A stretch of 42,926 nt of DNA from Streptomyces sp. McG3 (GCF_018619185.1 NZ_JAAXYC010000033.1:1-42926); one strand, 5' to 3'; counted from the first letter of the stretch, positions 6,020-14,908 are shown. Translations and numbers: made by a program. Notes: generated by a model from the sequence alone, not told the origin.

Positions 6020-8923
6020 ATGACTAGGGTCACGGACACCGACCGCTGGAGGAATGGGGAGCGCGAGGGGTTTCCTTTCGTCGGGCGCGGCACGGAGCTG
6101 AGACGGCTGACGGCCGCCGTGCGCCGCCCGTCCTCCGTCGTGGTGGTCGAAGGGGAGGGCGGAGCGGGGAAGTCGCGCCTTGTTCACGAGGCGGCACGAG
6201 TGCTGTCTCTGCAAGAGCGTCGTGTCCTCGTGGGCTACTGTCACCCCTTGCGCGAGCCGTTCCCGTTCGGGCCCGTCCTCGAGGCGCTTCGGTCCGCCGG
6301 GAACTGGTTGCCGCCGACCGCTGACATTCCGCCGGTGGTCGGCTGCCTCGGTCCGCTCCTGCCCGATCTCGCGGACCTGCTTCCCCCGGTCCCGCCCGGG
6401 CGGACCGCGGGTCAGCAGCAGCGGCTCCAGCAGATCCAAGCCGTGCGCGCGCTGCTGGATGTCCTCAGCCCCCTCGTGCTCTGTGTCGAGGACCTTCACT
6501 GGGCGGACGAGGCGACGCAGGAACTCCTGCTGCTCCTCGGCCGTGACCCGCCGGCCGGCCTCTCCCTCGTTCTGACCTACCGGCGCGAGGACCTTGCTCC
6601 GGGTGAGCCCATGCTCGGTTCGGGGTACCGGCGGGGACCGAGCACCGGTGGATGCGAGATCCGCCTGCGGCCTTTCGGCCTCGGTGAGGTCCAGGAGCTG
6701 GCGTCCGCCGCGCTCGGCGGGCAGGCCGACAGACAATTGGCAGAAGCGCTGCACCGCCGCAGCGCGGGGCTCCCCCTGATCGTGGAGGAAGACCTGATCA
6801 CCCTCGTCGAGTCGGCGCACGAGCCCGGTTCCGGGGGCCGTGGACCTGCCCTGGCCTCCGTCCTTGAGCGCGCAGAGGTTCCCCGCACGCTGCGTGAGGC
6901 AGTCAGTGCCCGTCTCGCCACGCTGAACGGTCCCGCACTCGCCCTGGTGGAGGCGGCGGCCGTGCTCGATGTCCCCGCGGATGAGCTTCTGCTGGCGCGA
7001 ACCGCGTGCTTGGAACCGAATGAGGCAGCCCGGGCGGTGACCGACGCCCTGCGGGCCGCCGTTCTCGTCGAGCTGCCGGATGGAAAGTACGGACTGCGGC
7101 ACGCCCTCGCCCAGCGTGTGGTCTACCTGGGCATCCCCGGCCCCGGACGCCGGCGCCTGCACCGTCAGGCCATCGAGGAGCTGCGGCGGCTGCCCTCTCC
7201 GCCGCTGGTGCAGATCGCCCACCACACCCGGGCGCTCGGCGACCGCCAGGCATGGATGCTGGTCGCCCAGGAAGCCGCTGACCAGGCGGTCGCCCTGGGC
7301 GACCAGGGCACGGCGGCCGGCCTCCTGCACGAGGTGCTCGCCGACACGGGCCTCGCGGACGACATACGCTCCCGCGCGGCGCTGAGGCTCGTCGGCATCG
7401 CCAGCCACAGCATCGACTACACAACGTCCCTGAGCGCACTGCGCCGCTTGTTGGACAGCGTCCGGATGCCGACAGTGGTCCGGGGCGAGATCCGCCTCCA
7501 TCTCGGGCTGCTCATGATCAACCAGGGCCGCGACCAACGGAGGGGTGGCGACGAACTGAGGCGGGCGGCAGTCGAGCTGTCCCAGAAGCCGCACCTCGCG
7601 GCTTGCGCCATGGCAGCTCTCGCCCTGCCGGAAAGCGAACGGCCTCTGGCGGTCGACGAGCAGTGGCTCGCACGCGCCGAGCAGACTATCTCGGGGGGCG
7701 CCAGTCCCGGGGTAGTCGCGAGCGTGCGGTGTTCCCGGCTCTCTCTGCGAGCGGCGGCGGGGGACCCAGGCGTCTGGGACGCCGTCGAGAGCGTGCCGCG
7801 CCACATTGAGACGCCGGGAGCGGCCGTACAGAACGCGCGCACGGTCTTCTTCCTCGGCGGGATAGCGGTCTTCCTGGGGCATGACGAGCGTGGCCGGAGG
7901 CTCATCGAGGAGGGACGGGAAATGTCACGCCTCCTCGGCAGCGCCATGCTCGTGACCAGTGCGGACAACCAACTGCTGAAGCTTGCTTTCCTCGGGGGCG
8001 AATGGGAGGGACTGGAGGAACGGTTCGAAGCCCTGCGCGCCGAGAATCGCTCCTTCATGTTCCGGGAGATCGAGAGTTCTCTGGTCCTGGCACGGCTGAT
8101 GGCTGCGCGCGGACAACAGCACACGGCTCTGGCGCACTTCACCGAGATCCTTGAACGTGCCGAGGAACGTGCGGCCTTCACCGGAATTTCTCAGGCAGCC
8201 GCGGAGATCGGTCGGATACTGCTGGACCAGCCGGATTCCACCGGGGAGGCCTGGCAGAAGGTCCAGCCGGCCTTGCGGTCCTACCTCGGCAAAGAGGTGT
8301 GGTTCGGCTCCGACCTTATGCCCGTAGCCGTTGAAGCGGCTCTGGCGAGCGGGCATCGCACCGATGCCGAAGCCCTGGTGACCCGGTTCGAACAGTTGAC
8401 GGGAGGACGCGATCTGCCTGCGGCGCACGCCGAGCTGCTGCTCTGCAAGGCCCTGATCGCCATGGCTGACGCCCCTGGGACAGCCGCTTCGCGATGTGAC
8501 GAGGCCGCCGAGGCGTTCCGGCGTATCGGTCGCCCCTACGAGACCCTTCGGGCCACCGAGCGTGCCCTGCGCTTGCGCGCATCCTCAGCACCGTCCGACG
8601 ACATCATCTCCGGCCTCTCCGACACCGCCGACGCGTACGCCGTACTCGGAGCTGAGCATGATGCCGCCCGGTGTCGGCACGCCCTGCGCGTTCTGGGGCA
8701 CGTGCAGCCGAACAGGCGCGGGCGCCGGGGCTACGGCTCGGCCCTGTCGCCACGCGAGCGGCAGGTCGCGCGGTATCTCACCGAAGGAGTCGGCAACCGC
8801 GAGATAGCACAAGCCCTGTTCCTGTCCCCGCGGACCGTGGAACACCATGTCGCCAGTGTTCTGCGCAAGCTCGGGCTCCCGCACCGTGACGCGCTCAAGG
8901 GCAGGCTCCTGGACGATCCGTAG
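6020..8923 (+). CDS. LAL-type LuxR-family transcriptional regulator with AAA ATPase domain
   Basis: 967 residues from ATG 6020, with GGAGGG six bases upstream. Residues 18-35 (FPFVGRGTELRRLTAAV) open the AAA_16 ATPase. Walker A is GEGGAGKS at 45-52 and Walker B is LVLCVEDLHWAD near 160. The middle part (about 400-850) is helical, TPR/MalT-like. The C-terminus carries a LuxR helix-turn-helix: LSPRERQVARYLTEGVGNRE followed by IAQALFLSPRTVEHHVASVL. LAL proteins are large ATP-binding activators, often of secondary-metabolite or carbohydrate genes. No obvious target cluster adjoins it. It is monocistronic: a hairpin follows, and the next genes face it. An open frame of 654 codons on the opposite strand is a by-product of GC-rich codons. 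Confidence 0.92.
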   Translation: MTRVTDTDRWRNGEREGFPFVGRGTELRRLTAAVRRPSSVVVVEGEGGAGKSRLVHEAARVLSLQERRVLVGYCHPLREPFPFGPVLEALRSAGNWLPPTADIPPVVGCLGPLLPDLADLLPPVPPGRTAGQQQRLQQIQAVRALLDVLSPLVLCVEDLHWADEATQELLLLLGRDPPAGLSLVLTYRREDLAPGEPMLGSGYRRGPSTGGCEIRLRPFGLGEVQELASAALGGQADRQLAEALHRRSAGLPLIVEEDLITLVESAHEPGSGGRGPALASVLERAEVPRTLREAVSARLATLNGPALALVEAAAVLDVPADELLLARTACLEPNEAARAVTDALRAAVLVELPDGKYGLRHALAQRVVYLGIPGPGRRRLHRQAIEELRRLPSPPLVQIAHHTRALGDRQAWMLVAQEAADQAVALGDQGTAAGLLHEVLADTGLADDIRSRAALRLVGIASHSIDYTTSLSALRRLLDSVRMPTVVRGEIRLHLGLLMINQGRDQRRGGDELRRAAVELSQKPHLAACAMAALALPESERPLAVDEQWLARAEQTISGGASPGVVASVRCSRLSLRAAAGDPGVWDAVESVPRHIETPGAAVQNARTVFFLGGIAVFLGHDERGRRLIEEGREMSRLLGSAMLVTSADNQLLKLAFLGGEWEGLEERFEALRAENRSFMFREIESSLVLARLMAARGQQHTALAHFTEILERAEERAAFTGISQAAAEIGRILLDQPDSTGEAWQKVQPALRSYLGKEVWFGSDLMPVAVEAALASGHRTDAEALVTRFEQLTGGRDLPAAHAELLLCKALIAMADAPGTAASRCDEAAEAFRRIGRPYETLRATERALRLRASSAPSDDIISGLSDTADAYAVLGAEHDAARCRHALRVLGHVQPNRRGRRGYGSALSPRERQVARYLTEGVGNREIAQALFLSPRTVEHHVASVLRKLGLPHRDALKGRLLDDP

Positions 8924-8970
8924 CCGTCGACCGCCGCTGCCACTCGCGCCATGATCGGCCCCGAGACGGC

Positions 8971-8990
8971 GCACCCTCGTGGGAGCGTGC
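8971..8990. terminator. short hairpin between convergent genes
   Basis: GCACCCTC-GTGG-GAGCGTGC forms an eight-pair stem with one C-C mismatch and a four-base loop, lying between the LAL stop and the DUF202 gene end. It could stop transcription from both sides. It is weaker than the other hairpins in the window. Confidence 0.4.
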
Positions 8991-8999
8991 CCGGTTCAT

Positions 9000-9314
9000 T
9001 CAAAGCAGCTGGGCGGCGGTCAGTGCCGCGAGAGCCAGCACGGCGGCGCTTGCGGCCGCCGCCGTAGTCGGCCTCATGGAACGGGGCGTCTCGGCGCGGC
9101 ACAGGGCAGCGATGCGGCGGTGAGCGACGAGCCAGAAGGCGAGCAGCGCGGCGATCGTGCCCGCGAGGAGGGGCGTCGGCGCGAGGGCATCGGACGTCAG
9201 AGCCTGGCGTCCGACCAGTGCTGCGGTGACTGTCCAGGTCAGGGTGGTGCGCCGCCAGGCGAGCCGGGTGCGTTCGGGCTGGAGCCCGGGGTCACGGGTG
9301 TGAGGAGTGGTCAT
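9000..9314 (-). CDS. DUF202 membrane protein (small)
   Basis: 104 residues. The start GLQPERTRLAWRRTTLTWTV has the DUF202 signature (ERTxLAWxRT), followed by three hydrophobic segments (LLAGTIAALLAFWLVA and two flanking ones). It is an inner-membrane protein of unknown function. The ATG (9314) overlaps the stop of the other DUF202 gene (9311), so the two are translationally coupled and probably form a hetero-oligomer, as such pairs commonly occur together. Confidence 0.85.
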   Translation of the reverse strand: MTTPHTRDPGLQPERTRLAWRRTTLTWTVTAALVGRQALTSDALAPTPLLAGTIAALLAFWLVAHRRIAALCRAETPRSMRPTTAAAASAAVLALAALTAAQLL

Positions 9315-9727
9315 GCGCCGCCCATGGCCACGACGGCCACCACAACGAGTGACACCAGGGTGACGAGGACGGACAGCACCGCGGGGAAAGCCGTCGCGGG
9401 CAGGTCCTCACCCTTGCGGATCGCCCGCTCGCAGCGGACCCAGTGGTGCACCGCCCGCAGAGCGCACAGCGAGCCGGTGCCGATCACCGCCAGGGCCAGC
9501 CCCGTGCGCACCGCGTCGGCGATGTCCGGGAGGAACTGGTCGACGGCGAAGCCGCCGCCGATGAGCGCGAGCGCGGTGCGGATCCACGCGAGAAACGTTC
9601 GTTCATTGGCGAGTGAGAAGCGGTAGTCAGGGGTGTCGCCGTCGTCGCGTATGAGCTCCGGGGAGAACCACAGCCTCAAGTGATGCGGGGAGCGACGCGG
9701 GCGTCGCTCCCCTCGCTCCCGGATCAT
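9311..9727 (-). CDS. YidH-like DUF202 membrane protein
   Basis: 138 residues. After an Arg-rich cytoplasmic N-terminus comes the family hallmark RFSLANERTFLAWIRTALAL, then GGGFAVDQF, and three membrane segments in all (ALALIGGGFAV, GLALAVIGTGSLCALRAV, VLSVLVTLVSLVVVAVV). Function is unknown in the family. The ATG at 9727 overlaps the stop codon of the ROK gene upstream, so this pair of membrane genes is co-transcribed and probably coupled to the sugar-responsive repressor gene. That is an unexpected partnership. Confidence 0.88.
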   Translation of the reverse strand: MIRERGERRPRRSPHHLRLWFSPELIRDDGDTPDYRFSLANERTFLAWIRTALALIGGGFAVDQFLPDIADAVRTGLALAVIGTGSLCALRAVHHWVRCERAIRKGEDLPATAFPAVLSVLVTLVSLVVVAVVAMGGA

Positions 9728-10893
9728 CCCGCTGTGGCCGTGCCGCCGCCGGTGTCCGCGTCGGACGTGCTGGCGGTGAAGAGCTGTGCCAGCACGGTGT
9801 AGGCGGCGCCGGAGGCGTGGTCGGAAGGACCGGTCGCGGCGAGTTCCAAGGAAGGGGGCGGGGTGGTGCTGTGGGTGTACTGGCTACGGAAGACCTGCTC
9901 GGTCCGGGCGGTGAGGGCCGGCACGTTCATCTCGGGAGTGAAGGCGATCACGACGCGCTCCGGGCCGAACATCTTGGCCGAGTTGGCCACGGCGACGCCG
10001 AGTCGGTCGGCAGCGCTCGCGATGACGTCGTCGTCCCGTCCGGCGAGACCTGCGGGTGTCTCTCCGCGCCGTTCCAGCTCACGCTGGATGCCCCAGTGGC
10101 TGGCCCACGTCTCCAGGCAGTCCTGGGCGCCGCAGTGACAGGGGCGACCTGTCCCCGTACCGACGCACGAGTGCGCGAACCCGCCCGCGGTGCCGCTGAA
10201 GCCGCGGTGGATGCGCCCCTGCACCACCACGGACACGCCCAGGCTCGTTCCCACGCTGAAGATCATCAGGTTACGGCCGGCCAGTCTGCCGTCGAAGAGC
10301 AGCAGGCCGGAGGCCACCGAGTTGACGTAACTGTCGAGGATGACGGGCGTCTCCATCAGGGCGGCGAGACGGCGCTGGAACGGTACGTTCTCCCAGCCCA
10401 TCGATCCGCTGTGGCGGACGAGGCCGTACTGCTGGTCGACGACGCCCGACACCGCGACGCCGACGCCGATGAGGGCGGAGGAAGCCCTGCCCTCGGCGGC
10501 GAGCTGCATCGCACGGGCGACGCTCTCGCCGACGTCCTGCGGGTCCGTGGAGGCGAGCGGCTCCTGGTAGGAGGCGACGACGTCACCGCGCAGATTGACC
10601 AGCACCACGTAGGCCTCCGTCGCCGACAGCCTGACCCCGGCGGCGAGGACCGCGTCGCTCCCCAGGTCCAGAAGCCGCGCGGGCCGGCCGCCGGTGTTGC
10701 GTACGGCCTCGGCCTCCGTGAGCAGCCCCGCACCGAGCAGCCGAGCCGTGATACCGGTGACCGTGGCCGGACTCAGTCCCGTCTCGGCCGCGATCCGTGC
10801 CCGCGCCACCGGTCGGTGGGCGCGGACGACGTCGAGGACCAGGGCTTCGTTGATCTCGCGGATCAGGGCTTTGCTCCCGGCGCGTGGCCTCAT
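9724..10893 (-). CDS. ROK-family transcriptional regulator
   Basis: 389 residues from ATG 10893, with GAAGGAA as ribosome site; ORF extension upstream is untranslated. Residues 1-70 form a winged helix-turn-helix (LVLDVVRAHRPVARARIAAE, GLSPATVTGITARLLGAGLL). The ROK domain follows with RLSATEAYVVLVNLRGDVV, GVAVSGVVD, and the zinc motif CHCGAQDCLE (about 265-280) that distinguishes ROK proteins. ROK regulators generally repress sugar-uptake operons and release DNA on binding a sugar or derivative. It is divergent from the sulfatase/ABC operon starting at 11016, with 122 bases between, so it is the likely local regulator of that operon (inference). Confidence 0.92.
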   Translation of the reverse strand: MRPRAGSKALIREINEALVLDVVRAHRPVARARIAAETGLSPATVTGITARLLGAGLLTEAEAVRNTGGRPARLLDLGSDAVLAAGVRLSATEAYVVLVNLRGDVVASYQEPLASTDPQDVGESVARAMQLAAEGRASSALIGVGVAVSGVVDQQYGLVRHSGSMGWENVPFQRRLAALMETPVILDSYVNSVASGLLLFDGRLAGRNLMIFSVGTSLGVSVVVQGRIHRGFSGTAGGFAHSCVGTGTGRPCHCGAQDCLETWASHWGIQRELERRGETPAGLAGRDDDVIASAADRLGVAVANSAKMFGPERVVIAFTPEMNVPALTARTEQVFRSQYTHSTTPPPSLELAATGPSDHASGAAYTVLAQLFTASTSDADTGGGTATAG

Positions 10894-10975
10894 GGGTGAC
10901 GTTTCCTTCTGGTGATCGATCGGCACGGAAAGGGTCTCCCTCGTCAGGGCGGGGAGCAACACTCTAATTTATTCG

Positions 10976-11008
10976 GTCATTGACAGAAGTTAACACGGTG
11001 ATTAGCTT
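10976..11008 (+). promoter_or_regulatory. promoter of the catabolic operon, probably leaderless
   Basis: GTCATTGACA (10976-10985) contains a perfect -35 (TTGACA). After a 17-base spacer comes TAGCTT (11003-11008) as -10. Transcription would start at about 11015, right at the ATG at 11016, and no ribosome-binding site is present, so the mRNA is probably leaderless. The same GTCATTGACA occurs in a promoter at 34509-34518. AT-rich sequence immediately upstream (CTAATTTATTC) is a plausible ROK operator. Confidence 0.6.
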
Positions 11009-11015
11009 CCACGGC

Positions 11016-12059
11016 ATGAGTCACCACCTCGGAGTGGGCCAGGGCCAACGGCCCGACGGCTCGCACATCCGAATCCTTCTCAGCGTCCCCGCGGCGGAGC
11101 GGGAAGCGTTCTTCCCGCCCCCGACACTCCACGCCCTGGCAGCTCTCGGCGAGGTCACCGAGTGCGAACCCGCCGCACTGCACGACGCGGACAGGTTTCG
11201 CCGGGCGCTCGACGGCGTGCACGTACTCGTCACCGCCTGGGGCTTCCCCCGGCTCGACGCCGACCGCCTCCGGCTCGCCCCCGACCTGCGCTTCGTCATG
11301 CACGCCGCCTCCTCGATCCAGTGGCTCGTGAACGACGACTTCTGGGCCACCGGACTGCCTGTCTCCCAGGCGGGAGCCGCGATGGCCCCCGCCGTGGCCG
11401 AACTCTCGCTCGGCTTCACCCTGTCCCTCCTGCGCCGCACCCACCGGCACGACCACGCCCTGCGCTCCGGCCACAACTGGGCGACGGCCGCCGGGACCGG
11501 GCGGGCGCGTGAGATCAGCGGCGCCCGGATCGGAGTCGTCGGCGCCTCACGCACCGGAAGGCACTACATCCGGATGGCCCGGGCCCTCGGCGCGGAGGTG
11601 CGCGTCCACGATCCCTACGTTCCGCCCGGTGATCCGCTCGCCGCGTCCACCGTCGGGCTGCGGGAGCTGATGGAGACGAGTGACGTCGTCGCCGTGCACG
11701 CCCCCGCCACCCCGGAGACGCACGGCATGATCGGCGCCGACGAGATCGCGGCGATGCGCGACGGGACCCGGTTCGTCAACACCGCCCGGCCCTCCATCGT
11801 GGACATGGACGCGCTGTTCGACGTGGTCGCGTCCGGCCGGATCGACGCTGCGCTCGACGTCTTCGACCACGAGCCGCTGCCCGTCGACGACCGCTGGCGC
11901 GGCCTGCCCAACGTGCTGCTCACACCGCACCTCGCCGGCGCCACCAGCGACTCGCGGCAGCGTGCCGGACAGATCGTCGTGGACGAGATCCGCCGCCACC
12001 TGGCGGGGGAGCCCCTGGAGCACGCGCTGACGCGCGAGGACCTGGCGAGGATGGGATGA
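11016..12059 (+). CDS. D-isomer-specific 2-hydroxyacid dehydrogenase (NAD-dependent)
   Basis: 347 residues from ATG 11016, the first in-frame ATG after the promoter. The NAD-binding domain has GARIGVVGASRTGRHYIRMA, a variant of the G-x-G-x-x-G loop, followed by an acidic HDPY at the ribose position. The catalytic set is in place: Arg in NTARPSIVDMDAL, Glu in DVFDHEPLP and His in LLTPHLAGATSDSRQ. It would interconvert a 2-keto acid and a D-2-hydroxy acid (glyoxylate/hydroxypyruvate-type). With a glycerate-kinase remnant at the other end of the same operon, hydroxypyruvate or a sugar-acid fragment is a reasonable substrate (inference). ATGA overlap with the sulfatase gene. Confidence 0.88.
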   Translation: MSHHLGVGQGQRPDGSHIRILLSVPAAEREAFFPPPTLHALAALGEVTECEPAALHDADRFRRALDGVHVLVTAWGFPRLDADRLRLAPDLRFVMHAASSIQWLVNDDFWATGLPVSQAGAAMAPAVAELSLGFTLSLLRRTHRHDHALRSGHNWATAAGTGRAREISGARIGVVGASRTGRHYIRMARALGAEVRVHDPYVPPGDPLAASTVGLRELMETSDVVAVHAPATPETHGMIGADEIAAMRDGTRFVNTARPSIVDMDALFDVVASGRIDAALDVFDHEPLPVDDRWRGLPNVLLTPHLAGATSDSRQRAGQIVVDEIRRHLAGEPLEHALTREDLARMG

Positions 12060-13519
12060 CCACGACCACGGCACGCAACATCCTGCTGCTCCACTGCCAC
12101 GACCTGGGGCGGTTCCTCGGGGCCTACGAGGTCCCCACGGTCGTCACCCCGCACCTGGACGCGCTCGCCGCGCAGTCGACGCTCTTCGAAGCGGCGTTCG
12201 CGACCGCGCCCCACTGCAGCCCGGCGCGAGCCTCCTTGTTCACCGGCACCTATCCGCAGACCAACGGCGTCCTCGGCCTCACGCACGACCCCTTCGGATG
12301 GGATCTCACCGATCCTTCGGCGCATCTCGCCCACCGTCTGGGCGCGGCGGGATACACCACCGAACTCATCGGCGTGCATCACGAATCCCGGGTCCTGCCG
12401 GACGACGTCGTGGCCGGACGCCTTGGCTTCGACCGGGTCCGCACCGGCGGCGACCGTGACACGGTCGTCGAGCGCACCGTCGAAGCCCTCGACCGCGTCG
12501 CTACGTCGGACGCCCCCTTCTACCTCCAGGTCGGCTTCCACGAACCGCACCGCACACCGTCGGCGCGTGACCGCCCCGGAGTGATGGGCTTCCTCGGAGA
12601 CTCCGTGACCGCGGACGACTCGCGCGGGCTCACCGTCCCTCCCTACCTGCGCGACGACGACGGCTCCCGTGAGGAGATCGCCGAACTCCAGGGGGCCGTA
12701 CGGCACATGGACGGGGGAGTCGGCAGCATCCTGGCACGTCTCGACGCGCTGGGCCTGAGCGACGACACCGTCGTGGTGTTCACCACCGACCACGGGCTGC
12801 CGCTGCCCCGGGCGAAGTGCACGCTCTACGACCCCGGGCTGGAAGTCGCCCTGCTGATGCGTGCTCCCGGCCGGCCCGCATGGCGGGAGCGCCGCGTGGA
12901 CGCCCAGGTCAGCCACGTCGACGTACTGCCCACCCTCTTCGAACTCGTCGGTCTGCCCCACCCCGGGGACTGCCAGGGCACCAGCCTGGTCCCCCTGGTC
13001 GAACAGGGCCGACCCGCCCGTACCCACACGTTCGGGCAGCTCACCCACCACATCTACTACGACCCAAAGCGCGCCGTCCGGTCCTCCTCGCACAAGCTCG
13101 TCGCCAACTTCGCCAACGCCCCGCTGGCAATGGACCCCACCCAGTCCTGGGTGCACCGCAGCCTGCCCGCAGCCCTCAACGGCCCCACCCTCGGCTCCAG
13201 CCCCGTACTGGAGCTGTACGACCTGGTGAACGACCCCCACGAAGGCGACAACCTCGCCCTCGACCCCGCACTCGCCCCCGTCCGGGCCGAGCTCGCCGCG
13301 GCCCTGCTCCGCTGGATGCACGACACCGACGACCCCCTCCTGAACCCGAACCCGCTTCAGCCCCGCCACCACGACACCCTCACCGCGCTGACCCACGCGG
13401 CACACGCCACCGCGCAACAGTCCGGCGAGCTCCCTTCCCCCGCACCCGCCTCGGCCGACCGTCCCGCCACCGCCGTGGGCCGTAGCGTCGCACCGCCCAG
13501 AGAAAGAGAAACAGCATGA
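12056..13519 (+). CDS. type I (formylglycine) sulfatase
   Basis: 487 residues, no signal peptide, so cytoplasmic. The sulfatase signature CSPARASLFTG (Cys about 54) contains the C-x-P-x-R sequence in which Cys is converted to formylglycine. The N-terminal NILLLHCHDLG supplies metal ligands, and VVVFTTDHGLPLPRAKCTLYD is the second metal site (D-H pair plus Lys). The C-terminal part has the ELYDLVNDPHEGDNLA segment seen in many sulfatases. It removes sulfate esters from an imported sugar. The required formylglycine-generating enzyme is encoded in the same operon (17653-18606). Coupled by ATGA to both neighbours. Confidence 0.95.
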   Translation: MTTTTARNILLLHCHDLGRFLGAYEVPTVVTPHLDALAAQSTLFEAAFATAPHCSPARASLFTGTYPQTNGVLGLTHDPFGWDLTDPSAHLAHRLGAAGYTTELIGVHHESRVLPDDVVAGRLGFDRVRTGGDRDTVVERTVEALDRVATSDAPFYLQVGFHEPHRTPSARDRPGVMGFLGDSVTADDSRGLTVPPYLRDDDGSREEIAELQGAVRHMDGGVGSILARLDALGLSDDTVVVFTTDHGLPLPRAKCTLYDPGLEVALLMRAPGRPAWRERRVDAQVSHVDVLPTLFELVGLPHPGDCQGTSLVPLVEQGRPARTHTFGQLTHHIYYDPKRAVRSSSHKLVANFANAPLAMDPTQSWVHRSLPAALNGPTLGSSPVLELYDLVNDPHEGDNLALDPALAPVRAELAAALLRWMHDTDDPLLNPNPLQPRHHDTLTALTHAAHATAQQSGELPSPAPASADRPATAVGRSVAPPRERETA

Positions 13520-14766
13520 GGACACGACCGCTCCGCTTCGCGGCACTGGCCGCCACCGCCTCACTCGTCTTCACCGCCTGCTCCGGCTCCGGCGGGGACG
13601 GCAAGGCCGAGGTGACGCTGTGGATGTACCCCGTGATCAAGGACGAAGCCGCGAGCAAGAAGTACTGGGCGCAGACCGAGTCCGCGTTCGAGAAGGCCAA
13701 CCCCGACATCGATCTCAGCATCGAGCTGCAGACCTTCGACAAGCGGGACGCACAGATCTCCGCCGCGCTCGCCGCCGGCTCCGGCCCCGACATCGTGCTC
13801 ATCACCCCCGACCAGGCCGCGACTTACCACAAGGTGCGGGGGCTGCTGCCCGTCGGCGACGCCGTCGACGACCAGCGGAAGGCATTCTTCCCCGAGACCC
13901 TGAAGGCGGCCACGCTGGACGACGAGCTCTACGGCGTGCCCCTCTTCCAGAACATCAACACCACCGCGTACAACACCAAGATCTTCGCCGACGCCGGACT
14001 CGAACTGCCCAGGACCTGGGACGACGTGCGCAAGGCCGCCCCGGTGCTCGCCAAGAAGGGCATCGCCGTCATGGACTACTCCGGCAGCCCGGAGCAGACC
14101 CTGAACATGTCGTTCTACCCCCTCCTCTGGCAGGCCGCCGGCACCGTCTTCACCGACGACGGCAAGGACATCGCCTTTGACTCGGACGCCGGCGTCTCCG
14201 CTCTCCAGTTCCTGGTCGACCTCAAGAAGATGAAGGGCCTGCCCGTCGACGCGGCGACCGAGGGTCCCGCAGTCGAGGGCGCCCCGATCGCCGCCGGCAA
14301 GGTCGCGCTGCGTCCCGTCACCTCCTTGCCGGAGCTGGCGCAGATGCGAGCGGCACTGGGGGAGGAGAACGTGTCCCTCGGCGCGCCGCTCCAGGGCGAG
14401 GTGCGGGCGACCTACGGCAACCCCGGTCTGCTCTCCCTGACCTCCATCAACGAAGAGGAGAACCGCGAAGCCGCCTACAAGGTGCTCGCCCACCTGAGCT
14501 CGCCCAAGGCGCAGGAGTCGCTCAACGCCGCCGCGGGCAACTTCCCGACCCGGACCGATGTGAAGGCACCGGGCAGAGGCCCCGACTTCGAGGTTCTGAA
14601 CGCGGCACTCAAGGACGCCAACCCCGGGGAGCCCTCTCCCGCCGCCCGCCAGGTGATGGCCATTCTCGCCCCGTACATCCAGGCGGCCCTCGGCGGTGAC
14701 CTCTCACCGAAGGAGGCACTGAAGAAGGCCGCCGAGGAGTCACGCGCGCTGCTCGCCCGGTCCTGA
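13516..14766 (+). CDS. ABC sugar-transporter substrate-binding lipoprotein (CUT1)
   Basis: 416 residues. The N-terminus (MRTRPLRFAALAATASLVFT before AC) is a lipoprotein signal with Cys at residue 22. The mature part has the family-1 binding-protein pattern: VTLWMYPVIKDEAASKKYW, AALAAGSGPDIVLITPDQAA, LYGVPLFQNINTTAYNTKIF, and GLELPRTWDDVRKAAPVLA. It captures an oligosaccharide outside the membrane for the two permeases that follow. The specificity cannot be read, but the sulfatase next to it suggests a sulfated saccharide. ATGA overlap with the sulfatase gene. Confidence 0.93.
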   Translation: MRTRPLRFAALAATASLVFTACSGSGGDGKAEVTLWMYPVIKDEAASKKYWAQTESAFEKANPDIDLSIELQTFDKRDAQISAALAAGSGPDIVLITPDQAATYHKVRGLLPVGDAVDDQRKAFFPETLKAATLDDELYGVPLFQNINTTAYNTKIFADAGLELPRTWDDVRKAAPVLAKKGIAVMDYSGSPEQTLNMSFYPLLWQAAGTVFTDDGKDIAFDSDAGVSALQFLVDLKKMKGLPVDAATEGPAVEGAPIAAGKVALRPVTSLPELAQMRAALGEENVSLGAPLQGEVRATYGNPGLLSLTSINEEENREAAYKVLAHLSSPKAQESLNAAAGNFPTRTDVKAPGRGPDFEVLNAALKDANPGEPSPAARQVMAILAPYIQAALGGDLSPKEALKKAAEESRALLARS

Positions 14767-14773
14767 CCTGCTC

Positions 14774-14814
14774 GGTGGAGCGTGCGGCCCGGCCCCGGGA
14801 CCACACGCTCCACC
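14774..14814 (+). terminator. strong hairpin between binding-protein and permease genes
   Basis: A perfect 11-bp stem GGTGGAGCGTG / CACGCTCCACC surrounds a 19-base GC-rich loop, beginning seven bases after the binding-protein stop. In this position such structures partly terminate transcription or protect the upstream mRNA, so that binding protein is made in excess over the permeases. Confidence 0.65.
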
Positions 14815-14862
14815 CGACCCGCCTCCTCCACGCTGATAGGCCGCCATGTCCGTGCACACACC

Positions 14863-14880
14863 TCCGAGCAAAGGCTCGGA
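14863..14880 (+). promoter_or_regulatory. second small hairpin upstream of the permease start
   Basis: TCCGAGC-AAAG-GCTCGGA forms a seven-pair stem with four-base loop, 28 bases before the permease ATG at 14909. It may modulate permease expression together with the larger hairpin. Confidence 0.35.
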
Positions 14881-14908
14881 CAGCAGACCGCTCCGCCATC
14901 CTGCACCC

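Noticed and set aside
5918..7882. 654-codon open frame on the minus strand under the LAL gene
   Set aside because: It is antisense to an obvious ATPase/LuxR gene. The composition (Gln/Gly/Arg-rich, no domain) is what codon bias of the true strand produces.
11615..13564. 649-codon minus-strand frame opposite the sulfatase
   Set aside because: Shadow of the sulfatase coding frame; no ribosome site, no domain.
14846..14908. Earlier ATG for the MalF-type permease
   Set aside because: The 20 codons have clearly lower third-position GC than the gene and include a perfect hairpin; ATG 14909 preferred, though not proven.
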